NCBI GenBank assembly: GCA_958296165.1
Contig: OY282447.1
Coordinates: 4,873,154 to 4,937,153 of the forward strand
From: an uncultured Pseudomonadales bacterium
GTDB lineage: Bacteria > Pseudomonadota > Gammaproteobacteria > Pseudomonadales > Azotimanducaceae
Reading direction: 5' to 3'
DNA: 64,000 nucleotides
Shown: one piece after another, positions 28,173-37,175 of the stretch
Numbering within the stretch: the stretch's first letter is position 1
How the letters are laid out: the number at the start of each line of letters is the position of its first letter
The notes under the pieces: model-generated
Databases searched by the model: none
Told to the model about the DNA's origin: nothing
What the model saw: only the letters and a program-made list of their open reading frames with translations
Program-made: the position numbers and the translations under genes

Positions 28173-29591
28173 TCAAGCCGAGGAAGGCGACGCGCCAGCG
28201 CTGTTGCCGGCATCGAGCTTCTTGCGTATCTCGGCGTAGGCTGCTTCGTCTAACTTGAAGCGCGAAAACAGTATTGCGCCGATCGCGTAGCAAACCAGTG
28301 GGAAAAGGCCGTACAGGCCAACGATCCACACCTGCGTGGTCAGCGTTTGCTGTTGATTTGGCACGAAGCCGGAGAAGTCGAGCACAAAGCCGGTGAGCGC
28401 CAGCATGATGCCGGCGGCGCTCTTGTAGACGAAGTTCCAGGCCGCGAAATAGGAGCCTTCTTTGCGTTCGCCGGTAAGGTGTTCGTCGTAGTCGATGACG
28501 TCGCCCTGCACCGATGGCCCCACCGTGCCGCCGCAACCTGCGGCCAAGCCGGCGAACACGGCGAACACGATCATCGTCCCCAAGCGCAGTTCCGGCGGCA
28601 AGAAGGGCAGCATGAACATGGCACCGAAGGAAGCGCCAGTGCCGAGCATGGAGAACATCCACAGCCGCACTTTGCCGATGCGCCGAGAGAGCGGAATCCA
28701 AAGTGGCACCGAAAATGCCGAAGGGATCATGTAGGCGAGAATCACTGCCGGCCCCATGTGCGGCGCACCAACCACATACTGTGTGACGTAAAGCGTCAGA
28801 GCGCCGATCGCGGCAGAGCCGATGTTCTCGATCAACGTGACGATGATGAGCAGGCGCGAGTGTTCGTTGCGCCAGACGTCGGCGAATGCCCGCAAGGGGC
28901 TGGCACCGACGCGGCCCTGAAACTCCGGCCGTTCGCGCAGTTTCACCACCGCGAACAGCACCAATGCCGCCATCACCGCGCAGGCCGGCAGAGAGAGCGT
29001 GAGCGCCCAGTAGCGCGCGGCTTCGCCGCCCTCGGCTTCTGCGCCGATCAGCCACTGCATGGTGATTAGGCAGAAGATGTAGCCGAAGGTGTAGAAGCCG
29101 TGCCGGTAGCCGAACAGTCGGCTGCGCTCGTGGTAGTCGGTGGAGAGTTCCGCGCCGAGCGAGAGATGCGGCACGAAGAATACGGTCATCACCGAATAGA
29201 AGCCGATGATGGCGACCGCCATCCAAGCCACGAGCCAGCCGCCCGTCAACGCGGACGGCGGTGCGAAGATCATCACGAATACCGCGCCGATGGGGACGAC
29301 GCCGGCCGCCATCCATGTACGCCGTCGTCCGAAACTCGTGCGCGTGCGATCGGAGAGGTAGCCCACCAAAGGATCGGAGACGGCATCCCAGACGCGAGAT
29401 GCGCTGAAGATCAACCCCATCACCAACGGCGAGATCAACAGCACGTCGGTGGAGAACTTCATCACATACAAGCCGACCAAGAGGTACATGTAGCCGGCGC
29501 CGATGGCGGGCATGCCATAGGCCGCGATCGTCGTCGTCGGCAAACGGCTGGAAGCTCCCGCGCTGCCGGCGGCGCTTACGGTTAAGGCCAC
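28173..29591 (-). CDS. GPH-family (MelB-like) sugar:cation symporter
   Basis: A 472-residue major-facilitator protein with about twelve hydrophobic helices. The N-terminal motif SRVWDAVSDPLVGYLSDRTR, followed by FGRRRTWMAAG, is diagnostic of the glycoside-pentoside-hexuronide:cation symporters such as MelB. The GCGGTVGPSVQGDVIDYDEH segment matches the family's second-half motif, followed by TGERKEGSYFAAWNFVYKSA. Substrate is unknown. Translation starts with GTG 29591. No catabolic genes are adjacent, so context gives no hint of substrate. Confidence 0.9.
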   Translation of the reverse strand: MALTVSAAGSAGASSRLPTTTIAAYGMPAIGAGYMYLLVGLYVMKFSTDVLLISPLVMGLIFSASRVWDAVSDPLVGYLSDRTRTSFGRRRTWMAAGVVPIGAVFVMIFAPPSALTGGWLVAWMAVAIIGFYSVMTVFFVPHLSLGAELSTDYHERSRLFGYRHGFYTFGYIFCLITMQWLIGAEAEGGEAARYWALTLSLPACAVMAALVLFAVVKLRERPEFQGRVGASPLRAFADVWRNEHSRLLIIVTLIENIGSAAIGALTLYVTQYVVGAPHMGPAVILAYMIPSAFSVPLWIPLSRRIGKVRLWMFSMLGTGASFGAMFMLPFLPPELRLGTMIVFAVFAGLAAGCGGTVGPSVQGDVIDYDEHLTGERKEGSYFAAWNFVYKSAAGIMLALTGFVLDFSGFVPNQQQTLTTQVWIVGLYGLFPLVCYAIGAILFSRFKLDEAAYAEIRKKLDAGNSAGASPSSA

Positions 29592-29726
29592 GACGTCGCC
29601 GCCTGGGCGCGTACACGAACTAGGGAGCCCGGTGTTGGCATTAGCGTCCCGGCCTCGATCGTCCAGAGCCAGGAATAATGGACCTGATCTCGCGTCATGC
29701 TTAGTCGGCGAACTCGGCGAACTCGC

Positions 29727-30077
29727 CTACTCGGTAAGCTCATCGGCGAGCTCGCAGCGCCGGAACCCGGCCAGCACCAGCCGCCGTTCGTTTGCAGTGA
29801 GGATGCCTGCAAAGGGCGACATCTGCCGCAGATCGCGGGCGAGCCAGTCGTCCATCGTGGTGATGGCCTTGGCAAGGTCTTCCACTGGTAGCTGCAACCA
29901 GTCGTCCCATCGCGCCAGCAACTGCACGGCATAGGGATGGAGGTCTTGTGCCGCTAGCCTGTCGAGGTGCCTTCGCGCACGACGCACCCACTCCGGCTGG
30001 GCGCGGAGCTTTTGCGCAACGGCATAGTGGAAGGCCAAGCTGCGCCGATCTTCTCTAGTGGGCGCTGTCGATGCCAT
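29727..30077 (-). CDS. Small hypothetical protein
   Basis: A basic, helical protein of about 116 residues (or 137 from an ATG at 30140). The likely core runs from REDRRSLAFHYAVAQKLRA through ARRHLDRLAAQDLHPYAVQL to LRQMSPFAGILTANERRLVL. The RSLA-H-x-A start and SPFAG-LT-x-ER end remind me of small antitoxin-like proteins seen beside nucleotidyltransferase or PIN toxins, but no toxin gene is adjacent, so this is only a hint. No signal peptide or membrane segment. Confidence 0.55.
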   Translation of the reverse strand: MASTAPTREDRRSLAFHYAVAQKLRAQPEWVRRARRHLDRLAAQDLHPYAVQLLARWDDWLQLPVEDLAKAITTMDDWLARDLRQMSPFAGILTANERRLVLAGFRRCELADELTE

Positions 30078-30199
30078 GCTCGAGGTGGGCAGGGAGGCGC
30101 ACAGAGGTTGACAGCACTGGTTGGAGACGCTGTCGGTCATGGCACGTCCAGTCGCGAGCGACGTCCACTCAGGGTTCGCTTGGGCTGCACCGCTACCGC

Positions 30200-30589
30200 C
30201 TATTGTCTATCGCGAGCGTTTGAGTCTGGCTGGCAGTTGATGCCGCCCAGCTCAAAGCGCGTGTCGGTGTTCACATGAACAAGCAAACACTTGCCGCCGT
30301 GGACGAGCAGCCGGAATCTTTGCACAGGTTCGGTGTCGCGGCCGGGTATGCGTATCCCTTCCGGCCCCGCACGGGGCGCGCGTTCGATGAGCAAGTCGCT
30401 TGAGCGCGTGAGGGCATCCGCGGCGAGCAGCACGGGGCGCCCTCCCAACGCGCTCGCAACCGCCTGCTGGAGTTCCGCCCGCTCCGCGTCGGTAGGATCG
30501 ACGATCAGCGCCGGCACCGATGGCACGGCAACAGCGGTCTGGCAGCCGGCCACCACCAGCGCGATGCCGATACATGTGCTTGAACGCAC
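30200..30589 (-). CDS. Small predicted lipoprotein
   Basis: A 129-residue protein starting at GTG 30589, one base after the stop of the large S41 gene. The N-terminus (IGIALVVAGCQTAVA) is a lipoprotein signal with Cys near residue 16. The mature part is short and unrecognised; it includes AERAELQQAVASALGGRPV and FRLLVHGGKCLLVHVN plus two more Cys. The spacing suggests co-expression with the S41 protein, so it may act with it in the envelope. Confidence 0.6.
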   Translation of the reverse strand: MRSSTCIGIALVVAGCQTAVAVPSVPALIVDPTDAERAELQQAVASALGGRPVLLAADALTRSSDLLIERAPRAGPEGIRIPGRDTEPVQRFRLLVHGGKCLLVHVNTDTRFELGGINCQPDSNARDRQ

Positions 30590-30590
30590 G

Positions 30591-33500
30591 CTACCAATCC
30601 AGCACTTTGAAGCCCGGCGGCCGGCGTTGGTCGAGGGCTTGTCCGCCGGGGTCGAGGCCGGGTATCTCGGCGACCGGCTCTGCATCGGGGGCCTGACGGC
30701 TCGGTTCCGGGCAACTGCCTTCGGCTCGATATTGCAGTGCGGCCTTGAGACGCGCCTCGTCGGCATCGCCCAACGGATGGTCGTAGTCGTCGAATACCGC
30801 GCAACCCGGTACGTCCGTGCCTTTGGGCCCCAGCGCGTTGGCTGGCGAGAAACCGTCGGTGAAGTCGCCGAAGCCCTTGGCGTTCACGCCCTTGATCTGG
30901 ATGGTGAAGTAGGTGGTGCCGCAATTATCGGTGGCGTAGAAGCCGTAGGGCTTGCCGCAGGTGGTGGCGCCGATCAGCACCACGTCCACATCGATGCCGC
31001 GCAGGCCGTTGACGATCGACTCGCTGGCCGAGCAAGTGCCCGGCCCGGCCAGCACGAACAACCGCTCTAAGTCGAGAGTCGGCAACGGCTCGCCGTCCGA
31101 CGCGGTGGACTCAAACAGATAGGGGCGCAGACGTTGACCGGTGACCGGATTGAACACTCGGTGTTTGTCGTTGAACTGCAAATCCTCGAACGTCCTGCCC
31201 CTTGCCGCTCGGCCAGCGATCATGGCGGCGAGGCGATTGGCAATGCTCAGCCGGCCGCCACCGTTGTAGCGCAGATCGAGTACCAGATCCGTGATGCGGG
31301 CGCTTGCGAAAGAGGCGACGGCGTCGATGAGCTGCGCCTCCGCAGTCGCGATGTGGTCGTTGAACAGCATGTAGCCGACCGGCCCGCCAGCGGTGCGCAA
31401 CACTCGGACGTGCTGGACCGGATCGATGGTGATGGCGGCGGCCCGCATGGTCACGCTGCGGGCTTCCTCGGCGCCGGGGTCCTGCACCATGAACTCGTGC
31501 GTTTCGCCAACTTCAGGGCGTAAGCCGGCGTTTAGCGTATCGACGTCGCTGCCGGAGCGCACGTCGACGCCATCGATCTCCAAGATCCGTGTGCCGCGCA
31601 CCAGCGCAACGGCAGCGCTCGTCGCCGGCGAGTTCGGCTCCGTGTAGGCAACGCGAATGTCGCGCGGCGGGCTGCCGCGCAGTATCACCAGCTCCGCGCC
31701 GTAGCCGCCGGACACGCCGGACTGCGACAGGGCGATCCAGTCGTCCGTATCGTATGTGAAGTGAAAGCGATCCCGCGGCCGCCCGGAGGGCGTTGTCGCG
31801 GTGGTCTTCAACAAGCCAAAGTAGTCCGGCGTATCGCAGCAGGCCGGGTCTCGATCGACGATTTCGTCGTACCACAGGTACGTATCGTTGCTCCACGAGC
31901 GCAGCCAGTTGTTCTCGTCGAGCATCGTGCCTCGTGCATCCTGCGTGTTGCCACGGGGCTCAAGGCAAAGGGCCCTGAACGAGGCGGCGTCCTCGAAGAC
32001 GCCCGGCATCCAGCCGCTCGGCGCGGGCGTCACCGCCGCCGGCATCTCGCCGGCGAGCCAAGGCAGCCGCCAGCCGCGCAGCAGCCGGTGCGGCGTTGGC
32101 ACCAACGTCGCCACGAGGCGCAAGGTCGCTCGGTTGCCGAAGGCGTCCGTAGCGGTCACCGTAATCCTAACCGTGCCTTCGGCGTACGCATCGGGCGTGA
32201 TGGTCAACGTGCCGTCTGCAATGGTGGCAACAGCCAGGCTAGGGTCGTCCGATCGTGCCGTGAACTGCAGGACTTCGTTCGCCCCGGCAGGGAACAGTTG
32301 ATTGAGAGAGCGCGTCCAGACATCGCCCGCTTCCAGCGTCAATTCGCCGTTCAGCGAGTTCCACAACGCCGTGCGCCGCATGAACACCTGATCGTTTTCG
32401 TTCCACTCGGCAAAGCCGATGCGGCGGCCGTTGGTAAGCCACGAGATGGCGTCGTTGAGGCGGGCGAGCAGGGCCGTATCGCGCACATCTACGGTGAAGC
32501 CGCCGTATTCCGCCTGCACGTCCACCGCGGTGACGACGAATCGGCCACGTTCCTCCTTCGCCGCGTCGCGGTTGCCGATCTCGCCGCGCGCAACGGCCGC
32601 TATCCTGCCGCTGCGCAAAGCGTCCAAGAGCTCGGATTCGCCATCCTCGTAGCCCAGATAGATGACCGTCGGCTTGGTGCGCACCGGCGGATGCAGGCGC
32701 AGCCGCCCCTCTAGATTGGCGGTCACCTGCGCGGATGTGATGCGGAACTTGCCACTGCCGTCCGCTCGCACCGTGCCCCTTGGGGTCTCGACGCGAGTGC
32801 CAGCGGCGAGCACTCCCTCATCGTCCGCTAAACCGACGATTTGCAGCAGACGCGCCTCGCCGGTGGTGCCGGCCAATACGCCTACGCGCACGTCGCTGGT
32901 GAGATCAGCGTAGCGGGCCAAGCGCTCTGCGTCCTCCCTGCGCACCAAGAGCGACTGGCGAAACGCAACATGCCCATTCGTGAAGGCGACGATGGTCTTC
33001 CCTGCCGCATCGCGTGTGCGGCTGTCGAGTATGGTGATGCCGCCGCCGACGATGTCGTACTCCGGCTCGGCCGAGCGCCGCCAGATGGGAACCACCCCGG
33101 GTTCTGCCCAGCCGGGGATGCCTTGCCGCGCGAACGAGAAGCCGACCCCGTCCAGCGCTTCAAGGGCGGTCAGCAAGTCTGCCTCGTAGCCGCGATGGGT
33201 GTTGAACCCCTCGTTGTCCTCATCTTCGTCGGCGCTGTAGCTGATGGGCCTGAAATAGGCATAGAAGCCGACGTTCAAGACTCCGTCCTCGACCGCACTG
33301 CCCGCATCGCGCTGCGGGTAGCCCGTCCACATCACCGTGTGCGTCGCGGTCTGCGCGGCAGGCGTGGTTTGATCCGTCACCGTTACTGCAATAGCCCCCG
33401 AGCCCTGAACGCAAGTGCCCGTTATCAACCTGCCGAAAGTGTGGCCACTCGCCCACGACGGCAGCCCCGAGTAGGAGTAAGACCGCAAGCCAACCCCCCC

Positions 33501-33941
33501 GCGCGGCGCCGGCAGAGGCCAAGCCACCGCCCGCCCGGCATCGCACGAGAACGACGACGATGACGATGACGATGTGTAACGCAACGGCCCGCTGCGCACC
33601 TCCAACCGCAGCGTGTAGTAGGCGTGCGTGTGTACCGCATCATTGGACAACGAGACATCCAACTTGAGCGTCCGCGACCGCGGCGCCGCCGGCACTGTGC
33701 CCGCACACGTCGCCGCGACGGACGTAGGCTCGGTGCAACTCATCCACGTCGGCAACCCGGACCAACGAAAACTCGGCCTGTCTTCGCTCCGCAGCCCCGC
33801 CGGAGCAGAGACCTCGTGCGAAAAACTCTGCCCCGGCACGATCTCGACCGTCTCGGTGGAAGGCGTGAACGAGAGATGCCCCGCCACAGCCGGCAGCGGC
33901 AGCACCAACAACGCCACCCCCCAACTAATCCAACGCCGCAT
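30591..33941 (-). CDS. Secreted chimera: solute-binding-like domain plus S41 protease
   Basis: A 1116-residue exported protein (signal peptide WISWGVALLVLPLPAVAG). Order: two Cys-containing Ig/cadherin-like segments (about 20-230); a family-3 solute-binding-like domain (about 235-500: GFYAYFRPISYS, YEADLLTALEAL, VGVLAGTTGEARL, DALRSGRIAAVARGEIG); a cadherin-like domain (ITPDAYAEGTVRITVTATDAFG); then a PDZ-containing S41 peptidase (about 690-1090). The S41 core has MLFNDHI, LVLDLRYNGGGRLSIANRLA, nucleophile Ser near 973 in GPGTCSASES and Lys near 997 in TTCGKPYG, the normal Ser-Lys spacing. It may be a ligand-sensing envelope protease. ATG 33941 follows a TTG in frame. Confidence 0.82.
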   Translation of the reverse strand: MRRWISWGVALLVLPLPAVAGHLSFTPSTETVEIVPGQSFSHEVSAPAGLRSEDRPSFRWSGLPTWMSCTEPTSVAATCAGTVPAAPRSRTLKLDVSLSNDAVHTHAYYTLRLEVRSGPLRYTSSSSSSSFSCDAGRAVAWPLPAPRGGVGLRSYSYSGLPSWASGHTFGRLITGTCVQGSGAIAVTVTDQTTPAAQTATHTVMWTGYPQRDAGSAVEDGVLNVGFYAYFRPISYSADEDEDNEGFNTHRGYEADLLTALEALDGVGFSFARQGIPGWAEPGVVPIWRRSAEPEYDIVGGGITILDSRTRDAAGKTIVAFTNGHVAFRQSLLVRREDAERLARYADLTSDVRVGVLAGTTGEARLLQIVGLADDEGVLAAGTRVETPRGTVRADGSGKFRITSAQVTANLEGRLRLHPPVRTKPTVIYLGYEDGESELLDALRSGRIAAVARGEIGNRDAAKEERGRFVVTAVDVQAEYGGFTVDVRDTALLARLNDAISWLTNGRRIGFAEWNENDQVFMRRTALWNSLNGELTLEAGDVWTRSLNQLFPAGANEVLQFTARSDDPSLAVATIADGTLTITPDAYAEGTVRITVTATDAFGNRATLRLVATLVPTPHRLLRGWRLPWLAGEMPAAVTPAPSGWMPGVFEDAASFRALCLEPRGNTQDARGTMLDENNWLRSWSNDTYLWYDEIVDRDPACCDTPDYFGLLKTTATTPSGRPRDRFHFTYDTDDWIALSQSGVSGGYGAELVILRGSPPRDIRVAYTEPNSPATSAAVALVRGTRILEIDGVDVRSGSDVDTLNAGLRPEVGETHEFMVQDPGAEEARSVTMRAAAITIDPVQHVRVLRTAGGPVGYMLFNDHIATAEAQLIDAVASFASARITDLVLDLRYNGGGRLSIANRLAAMIAGRAARGRTFEDLQFNDKHRVFNPVTGQRLRPYLFESTASDGEPLPTLDLERLFVLAGPGTCSASESIVNGLRGIDVDVVLIGATTCGKPYGFYATDNCGTTYFTIQIKGVNAKGFGDFTDGFSPANALGPKGTDVPGCAVFDDYDHPLGDADEARLKAALQYRAEGSCPEPSRQAPDAEPVAEIPGLDPGGQALDQRRPPGFKVLDW
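33550..33574. repeat. Trinucleotide-type microsatellite inside the S41 chimera gene
   Basis: A short GAC/GATGAC run on the plus strand encodes seven consecutive Ser on the minus strand, before FSC in the second N-terminal domain. It could vary in length by slippage without shifting frame when changes are multiples of three. Confidence 0.6.
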
Positions 33942-34082
33942 CAATCGCCCCGGCCATGTACCGCTCGCTCGAAGTATGCCCGATTGCCAGCGACCTTCCT
34001 GCTGTCAATTGGCGATGTCCAATGCTGGCACAAGGCGCGGGCCGAGCGACCAGAACGCGCAACCGCACCGGCGTTCGTGCCG

Positions 34083-35090
34083 CTAGCCGATTGCTTCCAG
34101 CTCTGCCATCGGCCAGCGCGCGCGTGTGCGAATCGCCAGTGATTCGCGCTGGCCAGCGACGAGCCGCAGCGCGCCGGCGTAGGCGATCATGGCGCCGTTG
34201 TCCGTACACAGTGACGGCTGCGCGTAGACCACTTGCGGCAGCGCCTCCTGCAAGCGGGTGCGCAAACGGCGATTGGCGGCGACGCCGCCGGCGACGACGA
34301 AGGAGTTGAGGCCCGTCTCGCGTACAGTGCGCCGACACTTCAGAACCAGCGTATCGACCACCGCTTCTTCAAAGGCGCGAGCGATGTCGGCGACTTCTTG
34401 GGCAGTGAGAGGCTCATGTTCGCGAACGGTCGTGAGCGTGTGCGTCTTCAAGCCGGAGAAGCTCATGTCCAAGCCTGGGCGGGCGGTCATCGGGCGCGGA
34501 AAGCGAAACCGGCTGGCATCGCCTCGCTCCGCTGCAGCGGCGATGGCGGGGCCGCCGGGATAGCCAAGGCCCAGCATCTTGGCGGCCTTGTCGAACGCTT
34601 CCCCGGCCGCGTCGTCCAAGCTCTCGCCGAGCAGCTGATAGCGGCCGACATCCTCCACCCGCATGATTTGCGTGTGGCCGCCCGAAACCAACAACGCCGC
34701 AAACGGCAGAGGCGGCGGCACATCGCCGATCAGCGGCGCTAGGAGGTGCGCCTCCATGTGATGAACGCCGATGGCGGGAACGCCAAGGCCGTAGGCCAGC
34801 GAACGCCCCACCGCGGCGCCCACCAAGAGCGCGCCGATCAGGCCGGGCCCAGACGTAAACGCCACGCCATGCAGATCGGCAGGAGTACGGCCGGCCTGCT
34901 CGAACAAGGTCGACAACAGCGGCAGGATCTTGCGCACGTGATCTCTAGACGCAAGCTCCGGCACCACGCCCCCGAACTCGGCGTGCATGTCCACCTGGCT
35001 GTAGAGCGACTCCGCCACCAGTCCAGCAGCGGTATCGTACAGCGCCACTCCCGTCTCGTCGCAGGAGGTCTCGATGCCGAGCACCAGCAT
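34083..35090 (-). CDS. tsaD: tRNA N6-adenosine threonylcarbamoyltransferase
   Basis: Catalyses transfer of threonylcarbamoyl to A37 of ANN-decoding tRNAs, with TsaB, TsaE and TsaC/TsaC2. The 335-residue protein starts [19 protein letters not shown] and contains the metal-binding [29 protein letters not shown], the [20 protein letters not shown] signature and [12 protein letters not shown]. It lies 4 bp downstream of an RNA ligase gene on the same strand, so the two are probably co-transcribed. Confidence 0.97.
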   Translation of the reverse strand: MLVLGIETSCDETGVALYDTAAGLVAESLYSQVDMHAEFGGVVPELASRDHVRKILPLLSTLFEQAGRTPADLHGVAFTSGPGLIGALLVGAAVGRSLAYGLGVPAIGVHHMEAHLLAPLIGDVPPPLPFAALLVSGGHTQIMRVEDVGRYQLLGESLDDAAGEAFDKAAKMLGLGYPGGPAIAAAAERGDASRFRFPRPMTARPGLDMSFSGLKTHTLTTVREHEPLTAQEVADIARAFEEAVVDTLVLKCRRTVRETGLNSFVVAGGVAANRRLRTRLQEALPQVVYAQPSLCTDNGAMIAYAGALRLVAGQRESLAIRTRARWPMAELEAIG

Positions 35091-35094
35091 GGCG

Positions 35095-36150
35095 CTAGTT
35101 GTACTCGGTGCCGCCCCTGCGCGTGAGGTAGTCGCCGGAGACGTTCTTTAGTATCACGCGCCCGAACTCGGCGGATTCCCGCTCCACCGCCGGCCGCACC
35201 ACCACCCCTTCGCGGACATGCTTGCCGCCCAGCGCCGTGGCGCCGTCCGTGTATTCGAGCAGCACCGCCTCGGCAAAGGGGCCTTCGTAGAGCAAAGGCA
35301 CCAGCGTAAACAGGTCCGCAAGCGACGCGACCAACTCAGCGGCGCTCAAGTATCGCCCCTGCCCCGGTTCGCCAATGTAGGCGTCGAAAACGGCGAATGC
35401 GGGATTCGGTTCGCCGTAGTGCAAATCCTGCACGCCGCGCCCGTACACCTCGCCGAGCAGGTAGAACGGCTGTCCGTCCGCAGCCAGGCGCATGCGCGCC
35501 TGCTCGAAGGCCCTCTCATGGGCATTCCACGCGCGCACATAGAGGTTGTTCGCGTTGGCGTCGTTGAGCTTGAGCCGCAGGCCCTTGTCGGACATGCCCT
35601 TCGAGGTGACCACGGCGCCGTGCTCCGGGTGCCAGCCCAGGCAGCACCAAGAGCCGTGCAGCTTCTCCGTAATCAATACCGGTTCGCCGTCGCGCAACTC
35701 GTGCGGATACTTCTTGAAGTTCTCGATGTCGTAGCGGATGGTGGCGCCGTGCGCGGGCGCTACTTCGCCCTGCATGGCGACTGGCACCGGCGGCTCGTAC
35801 TTGACGAGCTCCAAGAGCGCCGTCACGTCGTCGCCCTCCGCTACGCGCTGGTCGCGGATCATGCCGTCGCGCACCGGATAGACGAGACCCTGCGAGAGCG
35901 CGCCGCGCAGCTTCACAGCCTTGACGCGATTGCGCTTGCTGCCAGCGAGCTTGCCTTCGAGGCCGAGCTCCGCGATCAGCCAATCCGGGCACACGGCACC
36001 CTCGGGGATGTAGGCGGCCAGGTCGCCATCGACAAACGAGCCTTTGCCGACCACGCTGCGGAAGCCGCCGATGGCGGCCAGTTCCAAACGGTCGGCATTC
36101 GGATGGGGTTCTATGCCTAGCGCATAGACGCGGGATTCGAAAGTAGCCAT
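35095..36150 (-). CDS. RNA ligase, DRB0094 (Rnl5-like) family
   Basis: A 351-residue protein resembling Deinococcus radiodurans RNA ligase: an N-terminal OB-like module ([40 protein letters not shown]) and a C-terminal nucleotidyltransferase. Motif I is ITEKLHGS with adenylated Lys163; other motifs are [27 protein letters not shown] (motif IV) and [10 protein letters not shown] (motif V). The family seals 3'-OH/5'-PO4 ends in nicked RNA. Biological substrates are unknown, but its place just before tsaD suggests tRNA repair. ATG 36150 was chosen; upstream sequence in frame has no family similarity. Confidence 0.88.
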   Translation of the reverse strand: MATFESRVYALGIEPHPNADRLELAAIGGFRSVVGKGSFVDGDLAAYIPEGAVCPDWLIAELGLEGKLAGSKRNRVKAVKLRGALSQGLVYPVRDGMIRDQRVAEGDDVTALLELVKYEPPVPVAMQGEVAPAHGATIRYDIENFKKYPHELRDGEPVLITEKLHGSWCCLGWHPEHGAVVTSKGMSDKGLRLKLNDANANNLYVRAWNAHERAFEQARMRLAADGQPFYLLGEVYGRGVQDLHYGEPNPAFAVFDAYIGEPGQGRYLSAAELVASLADLFTLVPLLYEGPFAEAVLLEYTDGATALGGKHVREGVVVRPAVERESAEFGRVILKNVSGDYLTRRGGTEYN

Positions 36151-36464
36151 CAGCAAATGCACTTGGAACAGCGGAGGCAGACCATATCCGAGGTGCGCAT
36201 CTGCTTCAACAGCTTCAAGCAACGACAGCAACGACAACCGCAAGAGCACCAAGACAAACTCGTCACAAGCGACAACGCCATCGTCCCATGGCCGTCGGCC
36301 GCGAATCTCGTCCCAGTCCATGGCCGAAGAACTCGGTCAATTACAGCTTCAAGATCAAGGGGATGTGTGACACCGACGCGAGAGTTAGGACGGTCCAAGC
36401 GTTGGACGTTGACTACCCGCGTGGTACGCTCATCGCCATCGCAACTGGTTCGGAGACGGGGGAC
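36151..36464. other. Divergent intergenic region
   Basis: About 310 bp between the RNA ligase gene and the rightward unknown pair. In-frame extension of the rightward gene reaches 36288, but that part shows no coding features. It contains the promoter candidate listed at 36402-36430 and no other structure that I can support. Confidence 0.5.
36402..36430 (+). promoter_or_regulatory. Candidate promoter of the LOTUS-like gene pair
   Basis: TTGGAC (36402-36407), a 17-bp spacer, then TACGCT (36425-36430). The implied start is about 28 bases before ATG 36465, which has a purine-rich GGAGACGGGGG upstream. The -10 hexamer is identical to that proposed for the kinase promoter. Confidence 0.4.
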
Positions 36465-37145
36465 ATGACAGACGCGGTCACTGCACTGGCGGATCGGGTT
36501 GCTGAACTGGTCGAACTACACTGGCGCGAGCACGGTGACCCTTTGCTCTTGAGCCAACTCGGAAGTGCAGATCAAGGGGAAGTCGGCAAGTCGGCCAAGA
36601 AACTATCGATTAATCTGGCGGAATTCGTAAGGCAGCATGTGAAAGACCGCGTTCGTATTGTCAGTGGGTCCACGCACCCGCCTGTTATGTTGGCGATGCC
36701 GGCCAACATTGAGAACGACGTCGATGTAGACGCTCTGCTGGCACGAAAACGGGAGCATTCGATAGCTCGTGGCCCGCGCTTCCATCCGGCCTTTTGGGCC
36801 GCCTTTCGCGTTCCGCTCGACGAGAAGAACAGAAGGTTTGTGAGCACACACGCGCCACCTCGGTTTGAAGATACTCCCTTAGTCGAATACAAACGAGCGG
36901 GCTTTATTGAAGTCGAACGACAGTACATCGGCTCGGACGATGGGGACGTTCAGCAGCAAATATCAGATTGGTTGGACACGAACGGACTGGACCGCGAGAT
37001 GTATCTAGCGGTGCCTAGGGCGAGTTCCGATCTCCCGCCCAATGATCTCCTTGGCCGTCTCTTGGTGTCGCTCGAACCCGATGAGCTGAAGCGCATGTCC
37101 ATACCGCTCGATGTCGTCAGCAAACTTAGGCGACAACCACTCTGA
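36465..37145 (+). CDS. Hypothetical protein, possible LOTUS/OST-HTH-like N-terminus
   Basis: A 226-residue soluble protein. ATG 36465 is preceded by GGAGACGGGGG, so it is preferred over the longer frame from 36288. The N-terminal 80 residues (ELHWREHGDPLLLSQLGSAD, then LSINLAEFVRQHVKDRVRIV and HPPVMLAMPANI) follow the helix pattern of LOTUS/OST-HTH winged helices, which bind RNA. This is a weak visual match. The C-terminal part (HPAFWAAFRVPLDEKNRRFV, DLLGRLLVSLEPDELKRM) is unrecognised. It is followed after 30 bp by a second unknown gene. Lower GC than its neighbours suggests horizontal origin. Confidence 0.65.
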   Translation: MTDAVTALADRVAELVELHWREHGDPLLLSQLGSADQGEVGKSAKKLSINLAEFVRQHVKDRVRIVSGSTHPPVMLAMPANIENDVDVDALLARKREHSIARGPRFHPAFWAAFRVPLDEKNRRFVSTHAPPRFEDTPLVEYKRAGFIEVERQYIGSDDGDVQQQISDWLDTNGLDREMYLAVPRASSDLPPNDLLGRLLVSLEPDELKRMSIPLDVVSKLRRQPL

Positions 37146-37175
37146 TGGGGCAAGTCTCATCAGAGGCGAAGTCGG

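Noticed and set aside
28164-28175. Terminator between secF2 and the GPH transporter gene
   Set aside because: Only 6 bp separate the two stop codons and no hairpin with a T tract is visible.
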